Below are positions 21,991-35,559 of a DNA stretch of 64,000 nt, piece by piece. This stretch comes from Mimachlamys varia. Taxonomy: Eukaryota > Mollusca > Bivalvia > Pectinida > Pectinidae. The notes under the pieces were generated by a model. That model saw only the letters and a program-made list of their open reading frames with translations. It was not told the DNA's origin and searched no databases. The position numbers were made by a program, and so were the translations under genes. Each line of letters opens with the position of its first letter. Within the stretch, counting starts at the first letter, position 1. The DNA lies in assembly GCA_947623455.1 (NCBI GenBank), contig OX392527.1:13140001-13204000 (forward strand). The letters are read 5' to 3'.

Positions 21991-24900
21991 GTGGTGGAAC
22001 GGGAAGTACCTGCATGGCAACTGTCACCGGCATTCAAACCCGCGACCAAGTGGTGGAACGGGAAGTACCTGGCAACTGTCACCGGCATAGGCCTCAAACC
22101 CGCGACCCAGTGGTGGAACGGGAAGTACCTGGCAACTGTCACCGGCGTAGTCCTCAAACCCGCGACCCAGTGGTGGAACGGGAAGTACCTGGCAACTGTC
22201 ACCGGCGTAGGCCTCAAACCCGCGACCCAGTGGTGGAACGGGAAGTACCTGGCAACTGTCACCGGCGTAGGCCTCAAACCCGCGACCCAGTGGTGGAACG
22301 GGAAGTACCTGGCAACTGTCACAGGCGTAGGCCTCAAACCCGCGACCCAGTGGTGGAACGGGAAGTACCTGGCAACTGTCACCGGCGTAGGCCTCAAACC
22401 CGCGACCCAGTGGTGGAACGGGAAGTACCTGGCAACTGTCACCGGCGTAGGCCTCAAACCCGCGACCCAGTGGTGGAACGGGAAGTACCTGGCAACTGTC
22501 ACCGGCGTAGGCCTCAACCCCGCGACCAAGTGGTGGAACAGGAAGTACCTGGCAACTGTCATCGATGTAGGCCTCAAACCTGCGACCAAGTGGTGGAACG
22601 GGAAGTACCTGGCAACTGTCACCGGCATAGGCCTCAAACCCGCGACCCAGTGGTGGAACGGGAAGTACCTGGCAACTGTCACCGGCGTAGGCCTCAAACC
22701 CGCGACCCAGTGGTGGAACGGGAAGTACCTGGCAATTGTCACCGGCGTAGGCCTCAAACCCGCGACCCAGTGGTGGAACGGGAAGTACCTGGCAACTGTC
22801 ACCGGCGTAGGCCTCAAACCCGCAACCAAGTGGTGGAACGGGAAGTACCTGGCAAGTGTCACCGGCGTAGGCCTCAAACCCGCGAACCACTGGTGGAACG
22901 GAAAGTACCTGGCAACTGTCACCGGCGTAGGCCTCAAACCCGCGACCAAGTGGTGGAACGGGAAGTACCTGGCAACTGTCACCGGCGTAGGCCTCAAACC
23001 CGCGACCAAGTGGTGGAACGGAAAGTACCTGGCAAGTGTCACCGGCGTAGGCCTCAAACCCGCGACCCAGTGGTGGAACGGAAAGTACCTGGCAACTGTC
23101 ACCGGCATAGGCCTCAAACCCGCGACCCAGTGGTGGAACGGGAAGTACCTGGCAACTGTCACCGGCGTAGGCCTCAAACCCGCGACCAAGTGGTGGAACG
23201 GGAAGTACCTGGCAACTGTCACCGGCGTAGGCCTCAAACCTGCGACCCAGTGGTGGAACGGGAAGTACCTGGCAACTGTCACCGGCGTAGGCCTCAAACC
23301 CGCGACCCAGTGGTGGAACGGGAAGTACCTGGCAACTGTCACCGGCGTAGGCCTCAAACCCGCGACCCAGTGGTGGAACGGGAAGTACCTGGCAACTGTC
23401 ACCGGCGTAGTCCTCAAACCCGCGACCAAGTGGTGGAAAGGAAAGTACCTGGCAACTGTCACCGGCATAGGCCTCAAACCCGCGACCCAGTGGTGGAACG
23501 GGAAGTACCTGGCAACTGTCACCGGCGTAGGCCTCAAACCCGCGACCAAGTGGTGGAATGGGAAGTACCTTGCAAGTGTCACTGGCGTAGGCCTCAAACC
23601 CGCGACCCAGTGGTGGAACGGGAAGTACCTGGCAACTGTCACCGGCATAGGCCTCAAACCCGCGACCCAGTGGTGGAACGGGAAGTACCTGGCAACTGTC
23701 ACCGGCGTAGGCCTCAAACCCGCGACCAAGTGGTGGAACGGGAAGTACCTGGCAACTGTCACCGGCGTAGGCCTCAAACCCGCGACCCAGTGGTGGAACG
23801 GGAAGTACCTGGCAACTGTCACCGGCATAGGCCTCAAACCCGCGACCCAGTGGTGGAACGGGAAGTACCTGGCAAGTGTCACCGGCGTAGGCCTCAAACC
23901 CGTGACCAAGTGGTGGAACGGGAAGTACCTGGCAAGTGTCACAGGCGTAGGCCTCAAACCCGCGACCCAGTGGTGGAATGGGAAGTACCTGGCAACTGTC
24001 ACCGGCGTAGGCCTCAAACCCGCGACCAAGTGGTGGAACAGGAAGTACCTGGCAAGTGTCACCGGCGTAGGCCTCAAACCCGTGACCAAGTGGTGGAACG
24101 GGAAGTACCTGGCAAGTGTCACAGGCGTAGGCCTCAAACCCGCGACCCAGTGGTGGAACGGGAAGTACCTGGCAACTGTCACCGGCGTAGGCCTCAAACC
24201 CGCGACCAAGTGGTGGAACGGGAAGTACCTGGCAAGTGTCACCGGCGTAGGCCTCAAACCCGCGAACCAGTGGTGGAACGGAAAGTACCTGGCAATTGTC
24301 ACCGGCATAGGCCTCAAACCCGCGACCAAGTGGTGGAACGGGAAGTACCTGGCAACTGTCACCGGCGTAGGCCTCAAACCCGCGACCAAGTGGTGGAACG
24401 GGAAGTACCTGGCAAGTGTCACCGGCGTAGGCCTCAAACCCGCGACCCAGTGGTGGAACGGAAAGTACCTGGCAACTGTCACCGGCGTAGGCCTCAAACC
24501 CGCGACCAAGTGGTGGAACGGGAAGTACCTGGCAACTGTCACCGGCGTAGGCCTCAAACCTGCGACCCAGTGGTGGAACGGGAAGTACCTGGCAACTGTC
24601 ACCGGCGTAGGCCTCAAACCCGCGACCAAGTGGTGGAACGGGAAGTACCTGGCAAGTGTCACCGGCGTAGGCCTCAAACCCGCGAACCAGTGGTGGAACG
24701 GAAAGTACCTGGCAATTGTCACCGGCATAGGCCTCAAACCCGCGACCAAGTGGTGGAACGGGAAGTACCTGGCAACTGTCACCGGCGTAGGCCTCAAACC
24801 CGCGACCAAGTGGTGGAACGGGAAGTACCTGGCAAGTGTCACCGGCGTAGGCCTCAAACCCGCGACCCAGTGGTGGAACGGAAAGTACCTGGCAACTGTC

Positions 24901-27900
24901 ACCGGCGTAGGCCTCAAACCCGCGACCAAGTGGTGGAACGGGAAGTACCTGGCAACTGTCACCGGCGTAGGCCTCAAACCTGCGACCCAGTGGTGGAACG
25001 GGAAGTACCTGGCAACTGTCACCGGCGTAGGCCTCAAACCCGCGACCCAGTGGTGGAACAGGAAGTACCTGGCAACTGTCACCGGCGTAGGCCTCAAACC
25101 CGCGACCCAGTGGTGGAACGGGAAGTACCTGGCAACTGTCACCGGCGTAGTCCTCAAACCCGCGACCAAGTGGTGGAAAGGAAAGTACCTGGCAACTGTC
25201 ACCGGCATAGGCCTCAAACCCGCGACCCAGTGGTGGAACGGGAAGTACCTGGCAACTGTCACCGGCGTAGGCCTCAAACCCGCGACCAAGTGGTGGAATG
25301 GGAAGTACCTTGCAAGTGTCACAGGCGTAGGCCTCAAACCCGCGACCCAGTGGTGGAACGGGAAGTACCTGGCAACTGTCACCGGCGTAGGCCTGAAACC
25401 CGCGACCCAGTGGTGGAACGGGAAGTACCTGGCAACTGTCACCGGCGTAGTCCTCAAACCCGCGACTAAGTGGTGGAACGGGAAGTACCTGGCAACTGTC
25501 ACCGGCATAGGCCTCAAACCCGCGACCCAGTGGTGGAACGGGAAGTACCTGGCAACTGTCACCGGCGTAGGCCTCAAACCCGCGACCAAGTGGTGGAATG
25601 GGAAGTACCTGGCAACTGTCACCGGCGTAGGCCTCAAACCCGCGACCAAGTGGTGGAACGGGAAGTACCTGGCAACTGTCACCGGCGTAGGCCTCAAACC
25701 TGCGACCCAGTGGTGGAACAGGAAGTACCTGGCAACTGTCACCGGCGTAGGCCTCAAACCCGCGACCAAGTGGTGGAACGGGAAGTACCTGGCAAGTGTC
25801 ACAGGCGTAGGCCTCAAACCCGCGACCCAGTGGTGGAACGGGAAGTACCTGGCAACTGTCACCGGCGTAGGCCTCAAACCCGCGACCCAGTGGTGGAACG
25901 GGAAGTACCTGGCAACTGTCACCGGCGTAGTCCTCAAACCCGCGACCAAGTGGTGGAACGGAAAGTACCTGGCAACTGTCACCGGCATAGGCCTCAAACC
26001 CGCGACCCAGTGGTGGAACGGGAAGTACCTGGCAACTGTCACCGGCGTAGGCCTCAAACCCGCGACCAAGTGTTGGAACGGGAAGTACCTTGCAAGTGTC
26101 ACCGGCGTAGGCCTCAAACCCGCGACCAAGTGGTGGAACGGGAAGTACCTGGCAACTGTCACCGGCATAGGCCTCAAACCCGCGACCCAGTGGTGGAACG
26201 GGAAGTACCTGGCAACTGTCACCGGCGTAGGCCTCAAACCCGGGACCAAGTGGTGGAACGGGAAGTACCTGGCAACTGTCACCGGCGTAGGCCTCAAACC
26301 CGCGACCCAGTGGTGGAACGGAAAGTACCTGGCAACTGTCACCGGCATAGGCCTCAAACCCGCGACCAAGTGGTGGAACGGGAAGTACCTGGCAACTGTC
26401 ACCGGCGTAGGCCTCAAACCTGTGACCAAGTGGTGGAACGGGAAGTACCTGGCAACTGTCACCGGCGTAGGCCTCAAACCTGCGACCCAGTGGTGGAACA
26501 GGAAGTACCTGGCAACTGTCACCGGCGTAGGCCTCAAACCCGCGACCCAGTGTTGGAACGGGAAGTACCTGGCAAGTGTCACCGGCGTAGGCCTCAAACC
26601 CGCGACCAAGTGGTGGAACGGGAAGTACCTGGCAACTGTCACCGGCGTAGGCCTGAAACCCGCGACCCAGTGGTGGAACGGAAAGTACCTGGCAACTGTC
26701 ACCGGCATAGGCCTCAAACCCGCGACCCAGTGGTGGAACGGGAAGTACCTGGCAACTGTCACCGGCAAAGTCCTCAAACCCGCGACCAAGTGGTGGAACG
26801 GGAAGTACCTGGCAACTGTCACCGGCGTAGGCCTGAAACCCGCGACCCAGTGGTGGAACGGGAAGTACCTGGCAACTGTCACCGGCGTAGTCCTCAAACC
26901 CGCGACTAAGTGGTGGAACGGGAAGTACCTGGCAACTGTCACCGGCATAGGCCTCAAACCCGCGACCCAGTGGTGGAACGGGAAGTACCTGGCAACTGTC
27001 ACGGCGTAGGCCTCAAACCCGCGACCAAGTGGTGGAACGGGAAGTACCTGGCAACTGTCACCGGCGTAGGCCTCAAACCCGCGACCCAGTGGTGGAACGG
27101 GAAGTACCTGGCAACTGTCACCGGCATAGGCCTCAAACCCGCGACCCAGTGGTGGAACGGGAAGTACCTGGCAACTGTCACCGGCGTAGGCCTCAAACCC
27201 GTGACCAAGTGGTGGAACGGGAAGTACCTGGCAAGTGTCACAGGCGTAGGCCTCAAACCCGCGACCCAGTGGTGGAACGGGAAGTACCTGGCAACTGTCA
27301 CCGGCGTAGGCCTCAAACCCGCGACCAAGTGGTGGAACGGGAAGTACCTGGCAAGTGTCACCGGCGTAGGCCTCAAACCCGTGACCAAGTGGTGGAACGG
27401 GAAGTACCTGGCAAGTGTCACAGGCATAGGCCTCAAACCCGCGACCCAGTGGTGGAACGGGAAGTACCTGGCAACTGTCACCGGCGTAGGCCTCAAACCC
27501 GCGACAAATGGTGGAACGGGAAGTACCTGGCAAGTGTCACCGGCGTAGGCCTCAAACCCGCGAACCAGTGGTGGAACGGAAAGTACCTGGCAACTGTCAC
27601 CGGCATAGGCCTCAAACCCGCGACCAAGTGGTGGAACGGGAAGTACCTTGCAACTGTCACCGGCGTAGGCCACAAACCCGCGACCAAGTGGTGGAACGGG
27701 AAGTACCTGGCAAGTGTCACCGGCGTAGGCCTCAAACCCGCGACCCAGTGGTGGAACGGAAAGTACCTGGCAACTGTCACCGGCATAGGCCTCAAACCCG
27801 CGACCAAGTGGTGGAACGGGAAGTACCTGGCAACTGTCACCGGCGTAGGCCTCAAACCCGCGACCAAGTGGTGGAACGGGAAGTACCTGGCAAGTGTCAC

Positions 27901-28018
27901 CGGCATAGGCCTCAAACCTGCGACCCAGTGGTGGAACGGAAAGTACCTGGCAACTGTCACCGGCATAGGCCTCAAACCCGCGACCCAGTGTTGGAACGGG
28001 AAGTACCTGGCAACTGTC
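24901..28018. repeat. Higher-order block A of the 60-bp satellite (3,118 bp)
   Basis: The succession of unit variants here is repeated almost exactly 3,118 bp downstream. This includes both single-base deletions (27001 and about 27514), the GCAAAG variant and the TGTTGG variants. The boundaries are judged from variant order and may be off by a few units. Confidence 0.8.
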
Positions 28019-31000
28019 ACCGGCGTAGGCCTCAAACCCGCGACCAAGTGGTGGAACGGGAAGTACCTGGCAACTGTCACCGGCGTAGGCCTCAAACCTG
28101 CGACCCAGTGGTGGAACGGGAAGTACCTGGCAACTGTCACCGGCGTAGGCCTCAAACCCGCGACCCAGTGGTGGAACAGGAAGTACCTGGCAACTGTCAC
28201 CGGCGTAGGCCTCAAACCCGCGACCCAGTGGTGGAACGGGAAGTACCTGGCAACTGTCACCGGCGTAGTCCTCAAACCCGCGACCAAGTGGTGGAAAGGA
28301 AAGTACCTGGCAACTGTCACCGGCATAGGCCTCAAACCCGCGACCCAGTGGTGGAACGGGAAGTACCTGGCAACTGTCACCGGCGTAGGCCTCAAACCCG
28401 CGACCAAGTGGTGGAATGGGAAGTACCTTGCAAGTGTCACAGGCGTAGGCCTCAAACCCGCGACCCAGTGGTGGAACGGGAAGTACCTGGCAACTGTCAC
28501 CGGCGTAGGCCTGAAACCCGCGACCCAGTGGTGGAACGGGAAGTACCTGGCAACTGTCACCGGCGTAGTCCTCAAACCCGCGACTAAGTGGTGGAACGGG
28601 AAGTACCTGGCAACTGTCACCGGCATAGGCCTCAAACCCGCGACCCAGTGGTGGAACGGGAAGTACCTGGCAACTGTCACCGGCGTAGGCCTCAAACCCG
28701 CGACCAAGTGGTGGAATGGGAAGTACCTGGCAACTGTCACCGGCGTAGGCCTCAAACCCGCGACCAAGTGGTGGAACGGGAAGTACCTGGCAACTGTCAC
28801 CGGCGTAGGCCTCAAACCTGCGACCCAGTGGTGGAACAGGAAGTACCTGGCAACTGTCACCGGCGTAGGCCTCAAACCCGCGACCAAGTGGTGGAACGGG
28901 AAGTACCTGGCAAGTGTCACAGGCGTAGGCCTCAAACCCGCGACCCAGTGGTGGAACGGGAAGTACCTGGCAACTGTCACCGGCGTAGGCCTCAAACCCG
29001 CGACCCAGTGGTGGAACGGGAAGTACCTGGCAACTGTCACCGGCGTAGTCCTCAAACCCGCGACCAAGTGGTGGAACGGAAAGTACCTGGCAACTGTCAC
29101 CGGCATAGGCCTCAAACCCGCGACCCAGTGGTGGAACGGGAAGTACCTGGCAACTGTCACCGGCGTAGGCCTCAAACCCGCGACCAAGTGTTGGAACGGG
29201 AAGTACCTTGCAAGTGTCACCGGCGTAGGCCTCAAACCCGCGACCCAGTGGTGGAACGGGAAGTACCTGGCAACTGTCACCGGCATAGGCCTCAAACCCG
29301 CGACCCAGTGGTGGAACGGGAAGTACCTGGCAACTGTCACCGGCGTAGGCCTCAAACCCGGGACCAAGTGGTGGAACGGGAAGTACCTGGCAACTGTCAC
29401 CGGCGTAGGCCTCAAACCCGCGACCCAGTGGTGGAACGGAAAGTACCTGGCAACTGTCACCGGCATAGGCCTCAAACCCGCGACCAAGTGGTGGAACGGG
29501 AAGTACCTGGCAACTGTCACCGGCGTAGGCCTCAAACCTGTGACCAAGTGGTGGAACGGGAAGTACCTGGCAACTGTCACCGGCGTAGGCCTCAAACCTG
29601 CGACCCAGTGGTGGAACAGGAAGTACCTGGCAACTGTCACCGGCGTAGGCCTCAAACCCGCGACCCAGTGGTGGAACGGGAAGTACCTGGCAAGTGTCAC
29701 CGGCGTAGGCCTCAAACCCGCGACCAAGTGGTGGAACGGGAAGTACCTGGCAACTGTCACCGGCGTAGGCCTGAAACCCGCGACCCAGTGGTGGAACGGG
29801 AAGTACCTGGCAACTGTCACCGGCGTAGGCCTCAAACCCGCGACCCAGTGGTGGAACGGGAAGTACCTGGCAACTGTCAACGGCAAAGTCCTCAAACCCG
29901 CGACCAAGTGGTGGAACGGGAAGTACCTGGCAACTGTCACCGGCGTAGGCCTGAAACCCGCGACCCAGTGGTGGAACGGGAAGTACCTGGCAACTGTCAC
30001 CGGCGTAGTCCTCAAACCCGCGACTAAGTGGTGGAACGGGAAGTACCTGGCAACTGTCACCGGCATAGGCCTCAAACCCGCGACCCAGTGGTGGAACGGG
30101 AAGTACCTGGCAACTGTCACGGCGTAGGCCTCAAACCCGCGACCAAGTGGTGGAACGGGAAGTACCTGGCAACTGTCACCGGCGTAGGCCTCAAACCCGC
30201 GACCCAGTGGTGGAACGGGAAGTACCTGGATACTGTCACCGGCATAGGCCTCAAACCCGCGACCCAGTGGTGGAACGGGAAGTACCTGGCAACTGTCACC
30301 GGCGTAGGCCTCAAACCCGTGACCAAGTGGTGGAACGGGAAGTACCTGGCAAGTGTCACAGGCGTAGGCCTCAAACCCGCGACCCAGTGGTGGAACGGGA
30401 AGTACCTGGCAACTGTCACCGGCGTAGGCCTCAAACCCGCGACCAAGTGGTGGAACGGGAAGTACCTGGCAAGTGTCACCGGCGTAGGCCTCAAACCCGT
30501 GACCAAGTGGTGGAACGGGAAGTACCTGGCAAGTGTCACAGGCATAGGCCTCAAACCCGCGACCCAGTGGTGGAACGGGAAGTACCTGGCAACTGTCACC
30601 GGCGTAGGCCTCAAACCCGCGACAAATGGTGGAACGGGAAGTACCTGGCAAGTGTCACCGGCGTAGGCCTCAAACCCGCGAACCAGTGGTGGAACGGAAA
30701 GTACCTGGCAACTGTCACCGGCATAGGCCTCAAACCCGCGACCAAGTGGTGGAACGGGAAGTACCTTGCAACTGTCACCGGCGTAGGCCACAAACCCGCG
30801 ACCAAGTGGTGGAACGGGAAGTACCTGGCAAGTGTCACCGGCGTAGGCCTCAAACCCGCGACCCAGTGGTGGAACGGAAAGTACCTGGCAACTGTCACCG
30901 GCATAGGCCTCAAACCCGCGACCAAGTGGTGGAACGGGAAGTACCTGGCAACTGTCACCGGCGTAGGCCTCAAACCCGCGACCAAGTGGTGGAACGGGAA

Positions 31001-31136
31001 GTACCTGGCAAGTGTCACCGGCATAGGCCTCAAACCCGCGACCCAGTGGTGGAACGGAAAGTACCTGGCAACTGTCACCGGCATAGGCCTCAAACCCGCG
31101 ACCCAGTGTTGGAACGGGAAGTACCTGGCAACTGTC
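28019..31136. repeat. Higher-order block B of the 60-bp satellite (3,118 bp)
   Basis: This is the second copy of the 52-unit block. It differs from block A at only a handful of positions that I could find, for example CCAAG/CCCAG at 26128/29246 and GGCAACT/GGATACT at 27110/30228. A shorter third echo of the same variant order is seen at about 32.4-32.9 kb. Confidence 0.8.
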
Positions 31137-33453
31137 ACCGGCGTAGGCCTCAAACCCGCGACCAAGTGGTGGAACGGGAAGTACCTGGCAACTGTCACCG
31201 GCGTAGGCCTCAAACCTGCGACCCAGTGGTGGAACGGGAAGTACCTGGCAACTGTCACCGGCGTAGGCCTCAAACCCGCGACCCAGTGGTGGAATGGGAA
31301 GTACCTGGCAACTGTCACCGGCGTAGGCCTCAAACCCGCGACCAAGTGGTGGAACGGGAAGTACCTGGCAACTGTCACCGGCGTAGTCCTCAAACCCGCG
31401 ACCCAGTGGTGGAACGGAAAGTACCTGGCAACTGTCACCGGCATAGGCCTCAAACCCGCGACCCAGTGGTGGAACGGGAAGTACCTGGCAACTGTCACCG
31501 GCGTAGGCCTCAAACCCGCGACCAAGTGGTGGAACGGGAAGTACCTTGCAAGTGTCACCGGCGTAGGCCTCAAAACCGCGACCCAGTGGTGGAACGGGAA
31601 GTACCTGGCAACTGTCACCGGCATAGGCCTCAAACCCGCGACCCAGTGGTGGAACGGGAAGTACCTGGCAACTGTCACCGGCGTAGGCCTCAAACCCGCG
31701 ACCAAGTGGTGGAACGGGAAGTACCTGGCAACTGTCACCGGCGTAGGCCTCAAACCCGCGACCCAGTGGTGGAACGGGAAGTACCTGGCAACTGTCACCG
31801 GCATAGGCCTCAAACCCGCGACCCAGTGGTGGAACGGGAAGTACCTGGCAAGTGTCACCGGCGTAGGCCTCAAACCCGTGACCAAGTGGTGGAACGGGAA
31901 GTACCTGGCAAGTGTCACAGGCGTAGGCCTCAAACCCGCGACCCAGTGGTGGAACGGGAAGTACCTGGCAACTGTCACCGGCGTAGGCCTCAAACCCGCG
32001 ACCCAGTGGTGGAACGGGAAGTACCTGGCAAGTGTCACCGGCGTAGGCCTCAAACCCGTGACCAAGTGGTGGAACGGGAAGTACCTGGCAAGTGTCACAG
32101 GTGTAGGCCTCAAACCCGCGACCCAGTGGTGGAACGGGAAGTACCTGGCAACTGTCACCGGCGTAGGCCTCAAACCCGCGACCAAGTGGTGGAACGGGAA
32201 GTACCTGGCAAGTGTCACCGGCGTAGGCCTCAAACCCGCGAACCAGTGGTGGAACGGAAAGTACCTGGCAACTGTCACCGGCATAGGCCTCAAACCCGCG
32301 ACCAAGTGGTGGAACGGGAAGTACCTGGCAACTGTCACCGGCGTAGGCCTCAAACCCGCGACCAAGTGGTGGAACGGGAAGTACCTGGCAAGTGTCACCG
32401 GCGTAGGCCTCAAACCTGCGACCCAGTGGTGGAACAGGAAGTACCTGGCAACTGTCACCGGCGTAGGCCTCAAACCCGCAACCCAGTGGTGGAACGGGAA
32501 GTACCTGGCAAGTGTCACCGGCGTAGGCCTCAAACCCGCGACCAAGTGGTGGAACGGGAAGTACCTGGCAACTGTCACCGGCGTAGGCCTGAAACCCGCG
32601 ACCCAGTGGTGGAACGGGAAGTACCTGGCAACTGTCACCGGCGTAGGCCTCAAACCCGCGACCCAGTGGTGGAACGGGAAGTACCTGGCAACTGTCACCG
32701 GCATAGTCCTCAAACCCGCGACCAAGTGGTGGAACGGGAAGTACCTGGCAACTGTCACCGGCGTAGGCCTGAAACCCGCGACCCAGTGGTGGAACGGGAA
32801 GTACCTGGCAACTGTCACCGGCGTAGTCCTCAAACCCGCGACTAAGTGGTGGAACGGGAAGTACCTGGCAACTGTCACCGGCATAGGCCTCAAACCCGCG
32901 ACCCAGTGGTGGAACGGGAAGTACCTGGCAACTGTCACCGGCGTAGGCCTCAAACCCGCGACCCAGTGGTGGAACGGGAAGTACCTTGCAAGTGTCACCG
33001 GCGTAGGCCTCAAACCCGCGACCCAGTGGTGGAACGGGAAGTACCTGGCAACTGTCACCGGCATAGGCCTCAAACCCGCGACCAAGTGGTGGAACGGGAA
33101 GTACCTGGCAACTGTCACCGGCGTAGGCCTCAAACCCGCGACCAAGTGGTGGAACGGGAAGTACCTGGCAACTGTCACCGGCGTAGGCCTCAAACCCGCG
33201 ACCCAGTGGTGGAACGGGAAGTACCTGGCAACTGTCACCGGCATAGGCCTCAAACCCGCGACCCATTGGTGGAATGGGAAGTACCTGGCAACTGTCACCG
33301 GCGTAGGCCTCAAACCCGCTACCCAGTGGTGGAACGGGAAGTACCTGGCAACTGTCACCGGCGTAGGCCTCAAACCCGCGACCCAGTGGTGGAACGGGAA
33401 GTACCTGGCAACTGTCACCGGCGTAGGCCTCAAACCTGCGACCCAGTGGTGGA

Positions 33454-35468
33454 AGTTGAATGGTTAAATGATATTATTAGTTGTAGGGACTGTTGGCATC
33501 ACCTTGGCATAAACTTTTGTTGTGCAGAAACCACTTGTATTGGTTATAGAATTTCATTTCATGACTAATATTAAACATGAAAACGAATAGGTGTCATCCA
33601 CTACCGCAATGACCAATGCACAGAAATATCATAACAAGCAAGCTAAAGTAAAGTATCATTGCGTGATCAGAGATAAAGACAAGACAAGATGTGTTATACT
33701 GGCCGACGTGTGCAAACCAATAAACCCCTCATCAAAATTGCTACTGTAAATGACATGGACATTTTTCGCTATTTTGCCTCCATTAAATCACCGGAATCCA
33801 TGAATATATCCACATGCAAATACATTTAAAACTCATATATAATTAAACTCAACAGTGTCTAATATTATTATAGATTGATCAGATATCAGGTATATACAAG
33901 GAATAGTGTCTTACCTAGCTGGGACTGACCCTTGGGTATCCATTCCAATGCTCAATGTAAAGGGAAATTCCCTAGGCCTATATATACATTTACATAGCTT
34001 GTGCTTGAAAAGTAATTATACATTTACCTATCACTATTATCAATGAACATATATGCATCTTTGAATATGCATTTACAAATAACATCTATATAAATATAAA
34101 CACATAACTGCCCGTCCTTTTTGTTTATAGAGACAGATTATGCACTGGAAGCTAGGCAACTGTTTCAGTGGGTTCTGATGCTGTCAGGTAGTGATATTGG
34201 AGACGGGATGGAAGCACCGTACACATTAAAACGGTCAAAATAGTTTACCGATTTGAAAAGTTTTTTTCTATCAAATTTATCATCAAAACAGTCAAAACAT
34301 AATGTGCATACAACATTGATAAACGACCCATCCGCATAGACCCATTCGAGTTCACAGTAACCTGGTAACTGCAAGAAACGTTTGACAGAACACAGCTGAT
34401 TGATGTAGTCCTACATTCTACAAGCGTCTTTCGTTTTATTTTCTCTTAAAAGGGTACACAATAGGCTAGTCTGGAACAAGGAAAATAACTTACCCCATAT
34501 CCTTTAGTCGGTGTTTTTTACATGGACAGTTAATTGATGCACACCAGGAAAAGGTACACGTTACGACGATTGCAGAGAAGAAAGAAATAATGCACAGCTA
34601 GTCAGTTGACATCCGTCTCGCTCTGATACACACAGTTGTTAACCTATGACCTACAATTAGAGTGATCTCCCTTTAACCATACTGTCTTGCAGACTTTCAC
34701 ATTCTTCCAGATTTGATTTCCTTTAAAAATGCTGATGGATTACCGGCTATCTGATTCAAACCTAGTCTATGAAGAATCTGAACAATTTGATTCTCCTAAA
34801 TGGTTAGTCTTTTAACATTATTTCGAAAGGGGTCATTTTTTTCACAATACAGTAAAAATATCATTCCCTTTTTAGAAGGTGATCTAGACATCTATATATT
34901 GCATCCGACGCGATTTTTTTCATCACAAAAAATATTCGTTTGCAAAAACTTTAAAAGACCGAGATAACTTTCAAATGAACATTTGTGTGAGAAAAAAATT
35001 GTGTAATGTGAAAGTATGGTGGTCAGATAAACTTTTACACATGGAATTATTTGAATGATTAAGTCTAGTCTAGGCCTATTTACGTTTTCATTTTTTTTAC
35101 AAAATCAACAGACTTTCTTATCACTAATATATATATGATACGGCGTCGAATACTAAGATTCAACGGACTTAATGTAACTATCTAATTCCATGGATCTACA
35201 AAATATTGAATACACGCAAATTTAGTTTTTGGCCACTAATTTAACGTTTTTTTTTAAAATTTTCTTTCGAGATATTAATTTTGCCATCAGTAGCAAGGAC
35301 TTAGATTAGATTGCTATATAATTATAAGTTCGTGTCAGTAGCAAGGTGTGTTAAATTACCCGCCGCTTAGGTTTTTTTTATCGATCTTAGCGGAAACGTC
35401 GAAAATAATGACCCAATCTATAGGCCTTTTAGAAGGGTTGCGGGCCAGAGCTTGAGGTTATGCTTTAA
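33454..35468. other. AT-rich intergenic stretch, one weak exon candidate
   Basis: This stretch is mostly featureless AT-rich DNA. On the minus strand, GTTTCTTGCAG at about 34370-34380 is a good acceptor and opens into a frame of about 66 codons down to a stop at 34165, beginning LPGYCELEWVYADGS. I recognise no family and see no matching upstream exon, so I do not call it a gene. Confidence 0.4.
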
Positions 35469-35559
35469 AATCTCCATAGGAAAGCATTACAGAATTTAAG
35501 GGGAAAATCCGTAATTAAGGAACGTTCCTTAAATTCTGTAATGCTTTCCTGTGGAGATT
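35469..35559. mobile_element. Inverted-repeat (MITE-like) element, copy 1
   Basis: Arms of 33 bp (35469-35501 and 35527-35559) are reverse complements with one mismatch, with a 25-base centre. The arms contain CTCCATAGGAAAGCATTACA. A diverged second copy lies at 51256-51350. Confidence 0.85.

Larger units (their letters stand above)
21947..33453. repeat. 60-bp satellite, about 192 copies, 11.5 kb, GC-rich
   Basis: The unit contains ACCGGCGTAGGCCTCAAACC, CGCGACCCAGTGGTGGAACG and GGAAGTACCTGGCAACTGTC, which together are the full 60 bp. Most of the array stays in exact register; single-base losses occur at about 27001, 27514, 30119 and 30632. Because 60 is divisible by three, two plus frames and two minus frames are open for hundreds to 1,852 codons. 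They encode four different 20-residue periodic peptides, so these frames are artefacts of the array. The unit has five CpGs, unlike the AT-rich flanks. Confidence 0.97.

Noticed and set aside
21975..33568. Open frames of 1,852, 1,672, 1,151, 1,106, 1,052 and 1,032 codons on both strands
   Set aside because: They are the 60-bp satellite read in four frames at once. The unit length is divisible by three, the peptides are 20-residue repeats with no domain, and single-base deletions switch frames without consequence.
34165..34380. Minus-strand exon after GTTTCTTGCAG
   Set aside because: The acceptor is good and the frame is open, but I found no partner exon, family resemblance or polyadenylation signal, so I kept it as a note only.
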